This document shows positions 22,241 through 34,805 of a stretch of DNA of 64,000 nt, in pieces; positions within the stretch are counted from its first letter, which is position 1, and every line of letters starts with the position of its first letter. The stretch is from Chloranthus sessilifolius (Eukaryota; Streptophyta; Magnoliopsida; Chloranthales; Chloranthaceae). A program made the translations under genes and the position numbers. The notes under the pieces were generated by a model. It did no database searches. It had not been told where the DNA came from and saw only the letters and a list, made by a program, of their open reading frames with translations. The DNA lies in contig CM037584.1 of the NCBI GenBank assembly GCA_021018995.1, positions 145,779,317 through 145,843,316 on the forward strand, read 5' to 3'.

Positions 22241-24471
22241 CAATGATGACTGGGGGATAGGAGTAGTTTAGGATTTAGATTTTCAGAGTCTTTTAGAGTT
22301 TATTTCCTTTTTAATGTTTTTAGTTTAGGATATTTTAATTAGTTCTTTCTGTTTTCAATAAGTGTAGTAAATAGCAATTTTAATACCAGTTTAATTTAGT
22401 TAAATGTCTTTGTTTTAAATTTTGATGTTCAAGTCACAATACCTTTCACCTAGTCAGCCTTTTGGTTCTTGATTACATTTAACAGGTTTGGGGGTCTCAT
22501 ACACTTTCCAAAAAATCAAACCAATGAGGACATTGGAAGAATCAGGTTTGGGGGTGTATTTATTTAGATTCATTTATTTTTATAAAAAAAAAAAAGAAAA
22601 AAAAAGGTAGTTCTCAAAGTTGAAAAATGTATCAGTCAATCGATTGAGACCACTGTCTCAATCGATCGACTGATAGCCATCAGCCCAGAAACTTCCAGCA
22701 GGTTAAAGGATGTCAATCGATTGATTTGAAAGAATCGATCGATTGATAGCAGAATTGTCAACTCTATAACCGATTGGAATCTTGCATTAGTCAATCAATT
22801 GAGGCTAGTAAGTCAATCGATTGACTGATCTCCAGTGAACTCATAAAATCTAAATTTTAATCTCATGACCTTGAAGTGTAGATGACCGGAAATTTGTTTA
22901 GAAATTGTCATCATGCCATGTTTATTCTACAAATGCTCATTAATTTCAATGTGTTGAATAATGATTTTCATGATCCTTGTCCGAAAAATTTTGCACTATT
23001 ACCATGCTTTAATTCCAAAGTCTGAGAATTAAGTCTAGAACTTGGAATCCTAAGATCCTAAAGAAAGACTAAAACCCAATCAGCGTTGGAACCTCTTCCT
23101 CGTTTGTATGAGTGCTGAAAATTTTCAGAGTATCTTTGAACTTCATGCTTAATTGTTGAAATCTCATATATTTTATCTCGATTTGTTGATTTCAAATGCT
23201 TATATTATTATGCTAGAAATCATCATGTGAAAACTCAAGGCAAATAGGCATCATTACCATCATGAGAGAAAATGATCAAAGGCTATCTTTGGCTCGTTTG
23301 TACCCAAAATATCCCACCATATAATGATTTATCTTGTTGCACCCCCTTTAAGCTTTGATTGAAAAAATTTGCCCTAAATATTCTTTGTTAAGCTATATTA
23401 ATCATACCCCACACTAGTTTGTAAGAACTCTCACCCCTCAATCTCTGAGAAATTAGAAAAGAGAGATGAGAGCAAGAAAGGAAATAGAGAAATATGGCAA
23501 TAATGCTTGCAAGGAGTATATGACAAAAAAATATGTGAATAAATGGGGAGAGAAAAAGAAAATACATCTTTGTGAAAGAGGTAAAGAAGTGAGAAATATG
23601 TAAAAAATATGAGGTGGCATTAAAAAGAAAAAGAAAAGAAGGAAAAAAGTTGATAAAAAGGAAAAAGTCTGAAAATTTCGAAAAAGAAAAGTGTGAAAAA
23701 TCATAAAATCAAACGTGTTTCCTTTTCTGATTTCTCAGATAAATTTGAATCTAATTTTCCCTTTCTTTCTTAACCTTTACCCGAGCCCCATTATAACCTT
23801 GAAAAAGACCTTTTTGATCCAATCATGAGTGGTAAATGCCTTCTGGAGAGTGATAGCGGAATGCCTATGGTACTTGGTATAATGTGCTTAGGATACAAAT
23901 ATCTTTCACCATGAGATTTCTTTTTGATTATTTGATGCACTGTCTTTCTTATTTCATGTGAGACCTTTTATTGATATTATAACTCTCTCTCACATGTGAG
24001 CAAAAGGTAAACCATTCATCGGAATCATTTCATTTTGAGTGCATACCTACGGTGAGGATTGAGTCAAGACATGGGATCTAAATACTCCTAGTTTGAACTT
24101 ATTCCCTGATGAAAGAATTTTAGCAATGATAAGTGCATTACACTCTGGGCATGAATCATGAGTTATTGGAAAAATAATGGATTGAATTGAATGAGCATTG
24201 ATAAAATTAGCATGGTCGTGAGCATTTTATAAAAATTTCACAGACATTTAACTACCTAAGGGCATGACTATAATTATGGAATTTATTAGTTTATGAAGTT
24301 TGTAGGTATCTTCACTGGAAACCTTCAAAAGACACAACTCCTCTACTAGGGATCACCTAGGGGTTTAAAGGCTTATTGCATAGGCTAAATGCAATAATGT
24401 TCCCTAGGAAAATGGCATTCATTTTATTTGTTAGCTATTTTTCATTCTCTTTGCTCGAGGACTAGCAAAGT
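22241..24471 (+). other. 3' untranslated region of element I
   Basis: More than 2 kb with no credible gene. It contains two polypurine-like AGGTTTGGGGGT blocks (22483 and 22543), CAATCGATTG words (22630-22830), and from about 23770 onward sequence homologous to the 3' region of D, strongest at 24318-24486. An A-rich tract (23460-23700) makes a Phe-rich frame on the other strand that is not a gene. Confidence 0.7.
22630..22830. repeat. CAATCGATTG words in the 3' region of I
   Basis: About seven copies of TCAATCGATTGA or close variants (CAATCGATCGACTG, GATCGATTGATA, CAATCAATTGAG). The same word is in both LTRs and in the leader. Confidence 0.8.
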
Positions 24472-24486
24472 GTAGGTTTGGGGGTG
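24472..24486 (+). other. Polypurine tract of element I
   Basis: GTAGGTTTGGGGGTG directly before the 3' LTR. Confidence 0.8.
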
Positions 24487-25865
24487 TGATCGGGGCCGAG
24501 ATGTGACTATATTTTATACCTTAATTCCTATATTTAGTTATCCGATGAGAGCATCTGACAGCTGTTATATAGTTTTAGTGATTACAGGTATTTCTGATCA
24601 TTGGATCTTTAAAGAGCATAAAAGAGGATAATTAAAGGTTACACAAGAATAGTAGACCAAGAAGTCAACAGAAGCATCGAAATCCATGAAAACAATTGAT
24701 GGGCCCAGCATCCACTAGGAGAATAAAGATCTTGCCCCTATGTGTCAATCAATTGAAAACCAACTCTTAATTGATTGACCAGAAAGATAGCTTTTTCCCT
24801 CTACTTCAAATTTGAATTCAAATTCAAATTTGGTCAACATTTAGTAAAGTTAGACTCAATCGATTGAGAATGGAATCTCAATCGATTGAGCCTATAATGG
24901 AAATTACCTTATCGCTCCCTATAAAAATAAAGCTACGGCTTAGGATTAAGGGCTCTCTCTTTGGTTCTCTCTTTTGCTTTTAGGTTCTTCTTCTCTTAGT
25001 AGATTGTACTTAGGTTTTGATAGTTCTTCTTCTTTACAACTTTTGAAGCATAGTTTGTACCTAGGAACAAAGCATTGTAAGGAGAAATCTTGTGATAAAT
25101 AAAGCGCATTTTTAAGATGTTAGCTTCTAGTCTACAACAGGCTTGTACACCAAGAATGAGCGGCTAAAATCACTTGTTCAAGGAGGAAGCGATCCCTAGA
25201 TAAGTAACTGCTCTGCTTTTTATTCTATAATTTTGTAGCATTGTCATTGAGTCATTCTGTTAAAAGTGTGCTTAATTGAATATCATTGAGTGCTCATTTA
25301 CAGCCGTTGATCGTGGTTATCAACAATCGTAAAAGAGTCATTCTATCTGGATCTGTTCCTACAAGCCGATCTAGGCTACAGAATTATTGTTTCAACACTA
25401 TCGTGACTTAGAATTTTGAGATACGCTATGCTTTTTACATGATTTATACCGCAATGATAGGTTGAGTCATAATTTTTAGATAGGGTATGCTGGATCAATA
25501 GTCACGTTCTTTTCGATTCATTTTTCTTCTTTATAAATGATGGTATTTTGACACGTTATGAAATTGTGAGTTTAATTGTGGAGAAATTACGAATCTAGGG
25601 TTAGCACACTCCTTGATCATTTCTTAAATTATCATTATTTTTATCATAATTTGTTCTTGCTTAGATTAATTTACTCTTATTGCATCTAGAATCGTGTGGT
25701 AATTATTTGACAAATCGACTTTCTCTCCCTTGGTAATTCCTTGGACATCTTTTTTTATTTAGGAATTGATTTAATTAGGCGCCTCCCTGTGGGTACGACA
25801 CCCTTGATTTCACCGTGCTTCAACCAATCTTGTGTGCTTGCAAGGGTACACTTTAAAATCGATCA
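24487..25865 (+). repeat. 3' LTR of element I
   Basis: 1379 bases, same ends as the 5' LTR. Longer by two segments, near 24840-24895 (with two CAATCGATTG words) and 25290-25330. Confidence 0.95.
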
Positions 25866-26285
25866 GTGCTACAAGGGCCCGAGAGGTCTGGCTCTTCCCT
25901 CATTTCCTCTACCTTCTTTTGTTTTTCCTCTATCCTAGAATTTGAGCCGTTACGCCGTCAAAATTTCGGTGATTGCGGGGAGCTCAAATGGGATTGGAGT
26001 ACCTTCTAGTAAGAGGAAGTGCCGCTCATTTTTATTCCTTTTTTTACACTTGGCTATAGTAGAGACCGCTTACGACCGGTTCAATCGGGTGCCTAACACC
26101 TTTCTGATTGATAACCCAAGCCCCTACCCAAAATACTTTGGCGTAGACCGGATCAAAGTCAAATCGAGTGCTTTGGTGCACATGATCTTGATTTTTGGTA
26201 TCTCGGGACACCAAAAGCTCCGGGTGGCGACTCCATTTTTTTGAGTGCATCATCGCGACGGATTGAAGAAATCTATGGTCGCACA

Positions 26286-26814
26286 AATGTTTTTTAAGAA
26301 GTGGATGAATGTGCACCATAAACTTAACAAAAAGGGTGTAAACGAAGAAGCAAAAAGTCCACAAAGGGATGGTAGAAGGAATTAGAACAGAAAATCAAAC
26401 AAATCAGAAGAAACTTATGAACTCGCACGTGCGAGATTCAAGTCACTCGTGCGACTGCTTCAAAAGGTCACGTGAGGGGAACTGAGCACCACAATTGCTC
26501 ACACAACTATTTTGGGCTTTAGGTTCGGGAATGTCGCTTGCGCAACATTAGAAGTCGCTCGCGCGACTGTCGGCCTATAAGAGGCCCAAGAATGAATTTT
26601 CTTCAAAATTTTTGGGCACGGAGGGATATGAAAGTTAGGGTTTTGTTTCTCCCACCTTCTAAACAACATTCTTGCTTTGATTTCACTTCAGATTTGCTTC
26701 GGAATCTCTTCAGATTCACTAAAGCTTCATCACCAAGGGTTTATCTGAAGTTTTCTTTCGCAAAGATCTATCGTTTACTCGATTTTCTTTGAATATTGCT
26801 CATAAATCGTTAGA
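26286..26814 (+). other. Leader of the B aORF with CG-rich words
   Basis: B resumes here after S1. Between 26404 and 26570 are about six words of the LTR B type (CTCGCACGTGCGAG, AGTCACTCGTGCGACTG, GTCGCTTGCGCAAC, AGTCGCTCGCGCGACTG), followed by a CCTATAAGAGGCCC block near 26574 that could act as a TATA box for the aORF. A has the same arrangement before its aORF. Confidence 0.6.
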
Positions 26815-28077
26815 ATGGGACCGAAAAAGGTTTCGGCTTCTAAATCCCCACCCTCTAAGCGACCTAAAACAAAGCCTCCACCAATCATGAGGAACAACCC
26901 ACGGATTGGTGGGATTCTAGAAAATTTGAAATTGAGTGGGTGATTCACGGTAGTTTGTTTGAGGGTTACGATTCGACCAAATGGACCCTCGAATATCTAA
27001 CCATCGTTGATTTGAAATCACTTTTGGAACCATCCCACACCCACTACTGCCCTAGGCTTGTACGCCTATTTTATCAGAAGTTAAGAATGAACAACGATCA
27101 AACGAAGTTTGTGGTCAAGATCGATGGCTACAAATTTCAATTTGACTTCGATGACATCTCGATTGTGATGGGATGCCCATCGACATACATTGAGGGTGGA
27201 CCATTGCAACCCCCAAACCTAGCCAAGGTACCTTATCTTGGCATAGTCGTCGGCATGACCAAGGGAAAGACAAGGTCCAAACTGTCTGTAAAGCGTGTTC
27301 AATTGCTAGCCCATATGTGGCCACTGGACATTATCTTTAGAAAAAACCTCTTTCCAATGGGGCATGAACAAGAGAGGAGAGATGCACTTCTACAGGCCTT
27401 GTACTCGGCCTATCAGGAGAAGTGGTTCCCTGCTCCTGTCGTCGTAGCTGGTGGCATGGTATATGCCCGAAACAATGCCAGGGATGGTGCCCAAAAAAAT
27501 CCCCTCAAACGGCTACCCTATGCCCGATTGATCACTCATATGATCGAGACCCATGTCAACAAGGACGATGAAAATTTTTTGATAGCTCTAAATGAAACCC
27601 GTATGACGGGAAATATCAAAGTATATAAGTATGAGGATTTAAAAGTGAGCCTCAATAGCCTAAATACGAGTGTCAAGCGTCGACAAACCAAAGAACTAGC
27701 CAAGTGAGCCCAATAGCAACAAGCACCACCTTAGCAACCTCATATTGAGCCAGAACAAGTGGCTCAGGACCCTGTGGCTCCACCGATGCACCCTTATGTT
27801 GGTGCAGAATTTACGGCGGAGCTATTCCATCGCATGGATCACACATGGATCTTCAGGAGATGCAGCTAGACCGCCTCGAGGAACATACCGCCCGTCTGAC
27901 ACACCAATCGTATTAGCAGGAGGCGATGATGAGCGGTCTGATGCGGTATGCCTACCCTTCCGATTATCTCCAGCAGATGGCGACTATCCGAGCTTACATG
28001 CCCGAGGCATCGAGTTTTAGAGCGGGTGCTATGGGTGACGATGAGGACGAGACGCAGCCGAGAGGTGATGAAGACTA
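26815..28077 (+). pseudogene. aORF of B: putative plant transposon-associated protein
   Basis: Begins MGPKKVSASK with a basic, Pro-rich leader; one frameshift near 26885 leads into the conserved domain: FEIEWVIHGSLFEGYDSTKW, CPRLVRLFYQKL, MWPLDIIFRKNLF, GHEQERRDALLQALYSAYQ and LPYARLITHM. A stop at 27705 and two more soon after are followed by a Gln/Pro-rich part. After a second frameshift near 27845 the frame ends in the acidic tail GDDEDETQPRGDED. Intact length would be about 420 residues. It is homologous to the frame in A (34806-36104) and more distantly to that in D (41938-42927). It resembles what databases call 'putative plant transposon protein'; its function is unknown. It sits after pol, in sense, where env-like genes occur in other elements, but I see no signal peptide or membrane segment. 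Confidence 0.8.
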
Positions 28078-28683
28078 GCGAGGAGGCAATTGTTATCAAG
28101 GAAATTTTTGGAATACGTAATTCTGGGAATTTTGGGATAATTGAAGTATGTAAATTGTGAAAATGGTTAATTTTTTAATATTTGGGTTACTCTCTAAACA
28201 GTTAAGCAATTGTGGAAATTGTAAATGTTGGGTGTTATACATCGAAGCAATGTAAATGCTATATGTTATGACTTTTTGATTTCCGAATGCTTATTTATCT
28301 ATGCCCTTAGGTGTGGGAGGAATGTGTATAAACACTTGTGCCCAATGCAGGTGTGCAGTGACTTAGCCATGGTAAATTCATTTAGACATGAATAAGTTTG
28401 TTGATAGATTATAGTATGAATGGATTATGTGTGCTTAATGTGATGGGTCATGTGTTGAATTGGACTCTATGAATGCATATGTGTGTGCTTACAGGCGACA
28501 GGAATGTGTGTGTATTGTCTAAGATGTGAGTATACCAGATGGGTGTGCCTTGTCTGACATGTGACTATACATGAACAGGTGTCTCTTCGATATAAGTGTA
28601 TGAATAGTTAGATGTGTGTGTTACAGGTAAACTAGTGTGTGTGATCAATTATTGAGGACGAAAATTTTATAAGGTGGGAAGAA
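28078..28683 (+). other. 3' untranslated region and polypurine tract of B
   Basis: No gene. GT-rich sequence ending GAGGACGAAAATTTTATAAGG then TGGGAAGAA immediately before the 3' LTR; this purine tract block is conserved in A and H. Confidence 0.75.
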
Positions 28684-31174
28684 TGTAACAACCCCAAAAT
28701 GAGAACTCGTGTAGACCATCTCGGGACACGTGTCAGTGCGGTGCGTGGTACCGTTCCAGATTTAGAAGACATCATTAGCATGTGTGTGAATGAAGGAACA
28801 TCTAAGTTGGGTGTATAGAGCTCACAAGTGAACCATGTTGTGGTGGGAAACACCAAGTAGGGTGTTTGTGCTTCACAAGGAAGCTACCCAAATTTATAAG
28901 AAAAAGGGGTAAAATCCTTTCTCTTCTTTTGCTTTAAAACCTAGAGAGGAGAGTAAGAGAGGAGGAAGATAGAAAAAGAGAAAGCTTGGAAGAATGTGTA
29001 CTTGGTGCTTGAGATTGTAGGAAATCTACGGTAGGAATCACTCTCACCATTCTCGTAGATCTGGAGAGTGACCTGGAGTGAGAGGGTTTGTGTATGTGGT
29101 AAAGAGGAACATCCCTCTTTGTGGGATTTTTGATCTCCCTCTCAAACCTTTCATCGAAAGCTTCGAATACCGCAAGAAAAGAGAAGAGGATCGCGGTAGT
29201 GATCGCAGGAGCATGGACTCCGAAACCCTCCAAGGGCATCAAAGGATACCTCCATTGAACACAAATCCATGCCTATTAAGTAAGGTAAGACAGTGTGAAT
29301 TAGTATGCATTAAAGTGTAGATTAATGGCCATGAATAGGGGGAATTAATGCCTTAGAAATAGTGTATTGACTGTGTAAAGAAGTTAGGTGAAGAGAGAAA
29401 GAGAAAGAAAATCCGAATTGATGAAGACACCCTATAATCTCGAAAGTCGCTCGCGCAACTTTGAGCCTCGCTCGCACGACCTAGACTTGCTCGTCCGAGA
29501 GAAGCTTCTGAATAGGCGTGAAAATGTGCTTTGAACAGTCGCTTGTGTGACTAAGTATGAATATGTGATGTCGCTCGTGCGACCTTAGATGTCACTCGCA
29601 CGACTGTCTCAGGTTGTGAGCGAAAGAAAAGAAAGAAAGCCACAATCGCTCAAGCAAGCTCGCGCGACTGTGAGGTGCCATATGACTCTCTCGAGCGACC
29701 TTGGAGCTCACGCGCGCGATTGAGCAAGTTAAGGCAATTTTAGATTTTTCTTCAAGAACTCTCCAAATCTTTGGTGTGTGTGATCTTTTAGGCATTAGTT
29801 AATGATCTTTGAATACCTTAAAATATAGATTTGATGTGGACTATTGCCTAAGGATTCTCACTCCGTTTTACGTGTCTTAGTGTGAACTTCGTAAGAGGTA
29901 GGGGAAATTCAATAACATGACTTTCGATATGAATTATATAGATAAAGTGAATGTGATTAAGCATGTGTGTGCGTGTGTATGTGATAAGATTGTGAACATG
30001 ATAAGCAATGAGCGTGAACTAAATAAGTATGTTAAGCAAGTATGTGTGATTGTCATAAGTAAGCAAGTGTGAAGATGATGAACGTGTGTGAATGTGATGA
30101 GCAAGCATGTGAAACTCAGAACCTAGCTATAATTAATCACATTGATTAACTACACGGTGAATAACTAAAAGATAGAATTGCACAATGATTTTAAGGTTTC
30201 TGTGAAATGCATCCCCATCATGTATCCGGTACGGCTCGATATCCATACATGTGGACCGGCCAACGATCAATGTGAAGCATATGTGACCCTGTTAACTTAG
30301 CTCAGGGGCTTGGTAATGTGGCTCAAGTAACCATGTTAATTTAGCTCAGGGGCTTGGCAATCATGTAAATTGTTCATTGAACGACAGTGGCGTAGGGATT
30401 TCCACCGGTATTAATGTGATGCTCAATGCTATATACGCTTGGGAGATTATTTAAGTTAAAGTATTAAGTCATTTTGAAGCATGAAAAGTGAACAAAAATG
30501 AATTAAGTAAGCAACTTGAGAACTAAGAGACAAATCATGTGTGGGTGTATTTCAAATTTAATTATTTCAATTTCAATCATTTAAAAGTTTAATTCATGAA
30601 ATGTGCTTTAAATTCAGTCATGAGATCTATGCTTTGAAATATGTTATGCATGTTAGTGATATTTCCCCTATTGAGCTTCAATCTTAGCTCACCCTTTGAC
30701 TATATGTCACAGGTACAGACGAAGATATAGGAGGATTATGGCTGAGAAGAAGATCTCGATTACATACCAGAAGAGGAATCAGATCTTCTGCCAGAGGATT
30801 GTTTCCCTTAGGGGACTTTGGGAGATATTTTTGAGATTTTGTATAAGGCTTGGTACGTCCAGCCTTTTTATTTTGTTTATAATGATATGTAAATAGTTAT
30901 TTTGAACCACTGTTTGGTGATGATTGTTCATCACTAGTGGTTTGTTTCGGTTCTGTCAAGCTTATGGTTCACATAAGGACAGAATCGTCATTTTATTATT
31001 TTGTCGAATTGAAATATCTTTTTTCATGTATATATGATGACTCTATTTGCATAATTAGAGATATTAGTATTTCTTATGCCTTGTGTGGACGTACCAAGTG
31101 TTCAGTGATTCGGGGATCACCTTATTGGTGATCGACAGCACGGATTTTCGGGTTCAAGAATCCGGGCTGTCACA
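28684..31174 (+). repeat. 3' LTR of B
   Basis: 2491 bases, TGTAACAACCCC to GGGCTGTCACA, followed by AATAA. The word cluster is at 29445-29710. Confidence 0.95.
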
Positions 31175-31893
31175 AATAATGTCATGCACTGTCAAATAGT
31201 GATCAAAGGATTGAGACGTATACTCTCCTCCACTATCAGACCATAGAATTTTTACAGAAGCCCTATATGAGTCTTGATTAAAAAATGAAATTCTTAAAAC
31301 TTAGAAAAAACTTCATTTTTATTTTTTAACGAATATAACCAAGTTGATCTAGTGCAATAATCAATAAAAATGACAACATACTGAAAACCATCAACAAAGG
31401 TAATTAGGGATGGGCCCCACACATCAGAGTGCACGATATGAAAAGGAGTGTCAGATTTATGCATGTGAGATGGATAAGGATTTCTAATATATTTTGAAAG
31501 CTCATAAACATCACACTGACATTTAATAGAAGTGCAAATAGATTTAAAACTGGAAATTAAAGTGCATAGAGTTTGAAACCCAACATGTCCAAGTTTGGCA
31601 TGCCACAAAGATAAAGCATTTAAACTAACACTAACAGGAAAAGAAAAAATAGAAGTAAGAAAAGAAGTGGGTCCATATGTAACAGCAGTTGTAGGGGTAC
31701 TGAAGTCAGCATGCATGTAGTAAAGTTTGCCCCTCTCAATGCCTCTACCAATAATCCTCTTCGTAGTAAGCTCTTGAAACACACAATAATCAGACTAAAA
31801 AATAACGCAATAATTTAGCTTCTTTGCAATGCTACTAACAGAAAGAAGATTAGTAAAGAAATGAAAAATATGTAAAACATGAGAAAGTAACAG
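31175..31893 (-). pseudogene. Copia GAG-pre-integrase and integrase front
   Basis: Minus frame: IGRGIERGKLYYM, WHAKLGHVGFQTL, then HSDVWGP (first catalytic Asp), YVVIFIDYCTRSTWLY and, past a stop after VFSKF, LWSDSGGEY (second catalytic Asp). The zinc site HHCC is damaged: the final Cys of the CDVC-like pair is Tyr (CDVY), a G-to-A change. It continues across A to the protease at 55278 and across B to the integrase end at 7061-7227. Confidence 0.9.
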
Positions 31894-34341
31894 TGTGACA
31901 GCCTTGATTTTGACACCTCAAAAACCGTGCCATCGGCACGATCCACAAGACCGTGCCCCATTCATCTGTACGGAACATTGGTACGACAAGCAATAACTAG
32001 ACATGATAAAACAATTAACTGAACAATGCAGAAACTAATATGCTAATCTAGGTATAACCTCAAAAGACAGTTCTGCTTTCATGCCAATGCATGAACAGAG
32101 AACCGATTCGAACCATCGATGATGAACAGATCACCTCAGATGGTTCGCCAAAAGAATTATATTAATTTAATTATATTTTCCAAAAAGTAAGGTTTGACAT
32201 ACCAAGCCGCATAATAAGCTCTTAAAACTCACTCTATCAAAGTGCTCAGTAGAGTCTCCTAGAAGAAGTCCTCGGGGGGAGGCTCTAACTCGTACCCGGG
32301 CATGTAATCCGAATCACTCGGATCCATGTCTCCCAAAACCTCAGCAGCTGCAAGCAAGGGACCTGTGACGTATAGTCTAAAGGGTGAGCTACATCCTAGC
32401 TCAATAAGGAACAACACAATTAACATATAAGTCAAATCCTCACATATATTTCATGATATGATAGCATGATGTATCTATGAACTAAGTGGAAAAATAGCTT
32501 AAAGGGTTACATATGCATTAAAGTTTACTGGTGGTATACATGTTATATTTATTATCAACTATTCATGAACTACATTGAATAGGCCTAAAGAAACTTAAAT
32601 TCTCAACTTAAGTAATCCCCGAGCAATATAGCATCGAGCCCCGATGGAATACCCTCCATCATCGTCTAGATAGATAGTTGTTATGAATATATTACTTGAA
32701 TACTACCCAGGTCTATTTCTCAAAGGTGACGGGGTCTAATCTCATCTCAAAATCCCTGGGATGTGCTACTATGTACGGATAGACGTGCAGTCAATTGCAG
32801 TATGTGGGTATTGGTTCAAATCTTAAATAATAAAAACATCAGGTGCTTTACATATAGTTATTCACTATATAAATATGCTACTTTATATCAATTAGGCCTT
32901 ATCAGTCTTTGTTCAATCTTACTTTACAATCTCTCTTACATCCTAGGAATGTCTAAATTACTCGCATCACACTGATGCCTTTATCACTTTCTCATCCCCT
33001 GGCGATGTCTCATTTTCATATGCTTACTTGGTGTCACACACACATATACTGAAAAGATTATACGATTAAACATATTCATTTCATTGGTGTATCACACACA
33101 CACACATGGAGATGATATGATTCATTTCATTTCTATATCACTACATACATGCTCTTGAAATCAAAGTACATGTTCAAGGTATTCCCTACCTCACAGCAAT
33201 TCCGATAATCTGAAATGCATCATCATCTCTCAGATGATCCAATGCAACGATTACACGCCAACCTATATTGCATGTGTCAAAACACTCTTAGAAAAACCTA
33301 TAAGAATCTTTGAGGACCATAGCTCCTAAGAGCAGCTAAAATAGTATAAAAACCTATGTAATACCTCACGCGAGCGAGCACTAATCATTGCGCGAGCGAT
33401 GATAATTGAGGCATCTGAAAGTCACGCAAGCCCTCGCTCGCGCGAGCCTCCTTTTACAATATGTCCTCACTTGAGCAAGCACAGAATATAATTTGGTTAT
33501 ATAAAATATATTCATTCACTCGCTCGAGTGGTTATAAATGAGGCACTTGACCTCGCTCGAGCGATAACAATCGAGGCACCTGTAGGCCACGCGAGCCCTC
33601 GCTCGAGCGAGCTTCCCTTTCACAAAGGGCCTCGCTCGAGCGAGTCCAGAACATTTTAATCTATATAATTTGTCCTTCTTTGCACGAGCCAGCTATTTTA
33701 ACCGCTTGCGCGAGGAGCGACCACAGTTATTGCTCGATCTTTTTCGAGAACGCATCTTTTACCTCATTTAATACCCTATTAAAAACCCATAGAATTTAAC
33801 TAAACTATTAATACTCTATTTAAAGCCCATATAGACCTTAAAACATACCTCAAGTCATTAGATCTCATCTGGATTTGATCCAAGATCAACACAAATGAAG
33901 AGGGTTTCAACAACCCCTCTTTCAACCCCTTTCTAGATCATCCACTAACCCAAATCCACAAGATCCTTTCAAATTTCTTCACCACACGCTCCTCATCCTA
34001 TGTATTTAAGATCCGTAAAGTGGATCTTGTCACTTAATCACAAGAAAACTTCTTCCTCTAATCTTCTTTTACAAAACCCTCTCTTCCTTCTTTTTTTACT
34101 CTCTCTCTATCTAAACTCAATAGGACCCGTATGGGAGACTCCTCTCCTTTTTCTCTTATCTAGTGAGAATTAGTATATTTCACACACACACACGTGTTAG
34201 ATGTTTTTCCTTCACAAGGCTCACATACAAGACACCTAGTAGTATACAAAGTAGGTGTGGTTCACTTGTTCCCCACATACACTCCTACATCGTGTAAATC
34301 ACACGTGACCTACACGTGTCACGAAAATTTGGGTTATCACA
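31894..34341 (-). repeat. 3' LTR of A
   Basis: 2448 bases, minus strand TGTGATAACCC...GGCTGTCACA. It aligns along its length with 52606-55161. It contains CA microsatellites (near 33040, 33100, 34185) and the CTCGAGCGAG cluster at 33365-33720. Relative to the 5' LTR it lacks a ~70-base segment near 53490-53580 that holds repeated CCGTACCGGT words. Confidence 0.95.
33365..33720. repeat. CTCGCTCGAGCGAG word cluster in LTR A
   Basis: Around ten variants, including CCTCGCTCGAGCGAGTCC at 33630-33647, CCTCGCTCGAGCGAGC at 33597, CCTCGCTCGAGCGAT at 33551 and CCTCGCTCGCGCGAGC at 33437. The 5' LTR copy is at 54140-54535. Three closely matching words lie before the aORF at 36313-36428. Confidence 0.88.
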
Positions 34342-34805
34342 TTCACCCCAACTTATAAAATTTTTGTCTTCGAAAATGGACAACACATAGTTCAGCAACC
34401 ACACACGACTATGAGCCCCACTTCACCTGCATGAAGGCAAAACATATACATAGAAACTAGAGGCAAAACATATATACGACTATGATTCCAACTACTCATA
34501 ACCACACATTTGGGTATTAGTATTATATATATATATATATTTTTTCGAGTACCGGCATAAACCTACACACAACCACACATTCCTTATACAATTACTCACA
34601 TTAGGACTAAAATGGCAGTTTAGTACCTGCATAAAATATACATAGATGCATCATCATGTTTAGTAACAAAATTTGTGACAATCATGTCATGACAGTTTAA
34701 AATTTCCAATCCCCATCAAACAACACAAAAAAAATATTCACATCAAAATATGTAAAATATGACATTGTTCCTTTCCAAAAAGAATTTTAAATGAAAGGTG
34801 GCGAT
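34342..34805 (-). other. 3' untranslated region and purine tract of A
   Basis: No gene. The minus-strand block GAAGACAAAAATTTTATAAG then TTGGGGTGAA precedes the 3' LTR, matching B. A TA microsatellite is at 34523-34541. Confidence 0.7.

Larger units (their letters stand above)
15091..25865 (+). mobile_element. Athila/Tat-like Gypsy element I
   Basis: Complete plus-strand element inside S1: LTRs 15091-16406 and 24487-25865 (TGATCGGGGCC...CGATCA), tRNA-Asp-type primer site, decayed gag, protease, reverse transcriptase and RNase H, an integrase cut off in its zinc-binding part, a long 3' untranslated region and a polypurine tract. The duplication GTGCT is intact on both sides (15086-15090 and 25866-25870). 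Over the first ~215 bases the LTRs differ at about one base in ten, more than the LTRs of D, so this copy is not recent. No envelope-like frame is seen. Confidence 0.95.
14103..26285 (+). mobile_element. Ogre/Tat-like solo LTR S1, split by element I
   Basis: Only one LTR of this family is present here: TGTAGACACCC at 14103 to GGTCGCACA at 26285, with AATGT duplicated at 14098-14102 and 26286-26290. Subtracting element I leaves about 1.4 kb. The two halves join at GATGGTGCT/ACAAGGGCCCG, which is continuous with the same place in the O1 LTR (minus strand near 3097-3120). A solo LTR normally results from recombination between two LTRs of a full element. TATA-like CTCTATAAATAGAGAG is at 14783-14798. 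Confidence 0.93.
7228..31174 (+). mobile_element. Chromovirus B (Ty3/Gypsy, Tekay/Del-like)
   Basis: Full-length plus-strand element: LTRs 7228-9705 and 28684-31174, both TGTAACAACCC...GCTGTCA.A, flanked by the identical 5-base duplication AATAA (7223-7227 and 31175-31179). Order: primer site, gag, putative intron, protease, reverse transcriptase, RNase H, integrase remnant, chromodomain-like tail, aORF, polypurine tract. S1 with element I inside it occupies 14103-26285. Without that insertion the element is about 11.8 kb. It cannot be active: frameshifts, stops, a lost catalytic Asp and a deleted integrase core. Confidence 0.95.

Noticed and set aside
23453..23704. Phe-rich minus-strand frame
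   Set aside because: Complement of an A/G-rich tract in the 3' region of element I; composition explains it and no domain is seen.
26940..28077. aORF as an envelope protein because of its place after pol
   Set aside because: No signal peptide, membrane segment or coiled-coil ectodomain; the acidic tail and basic start suggest a nuclear or nucleic-acid-linked protein.
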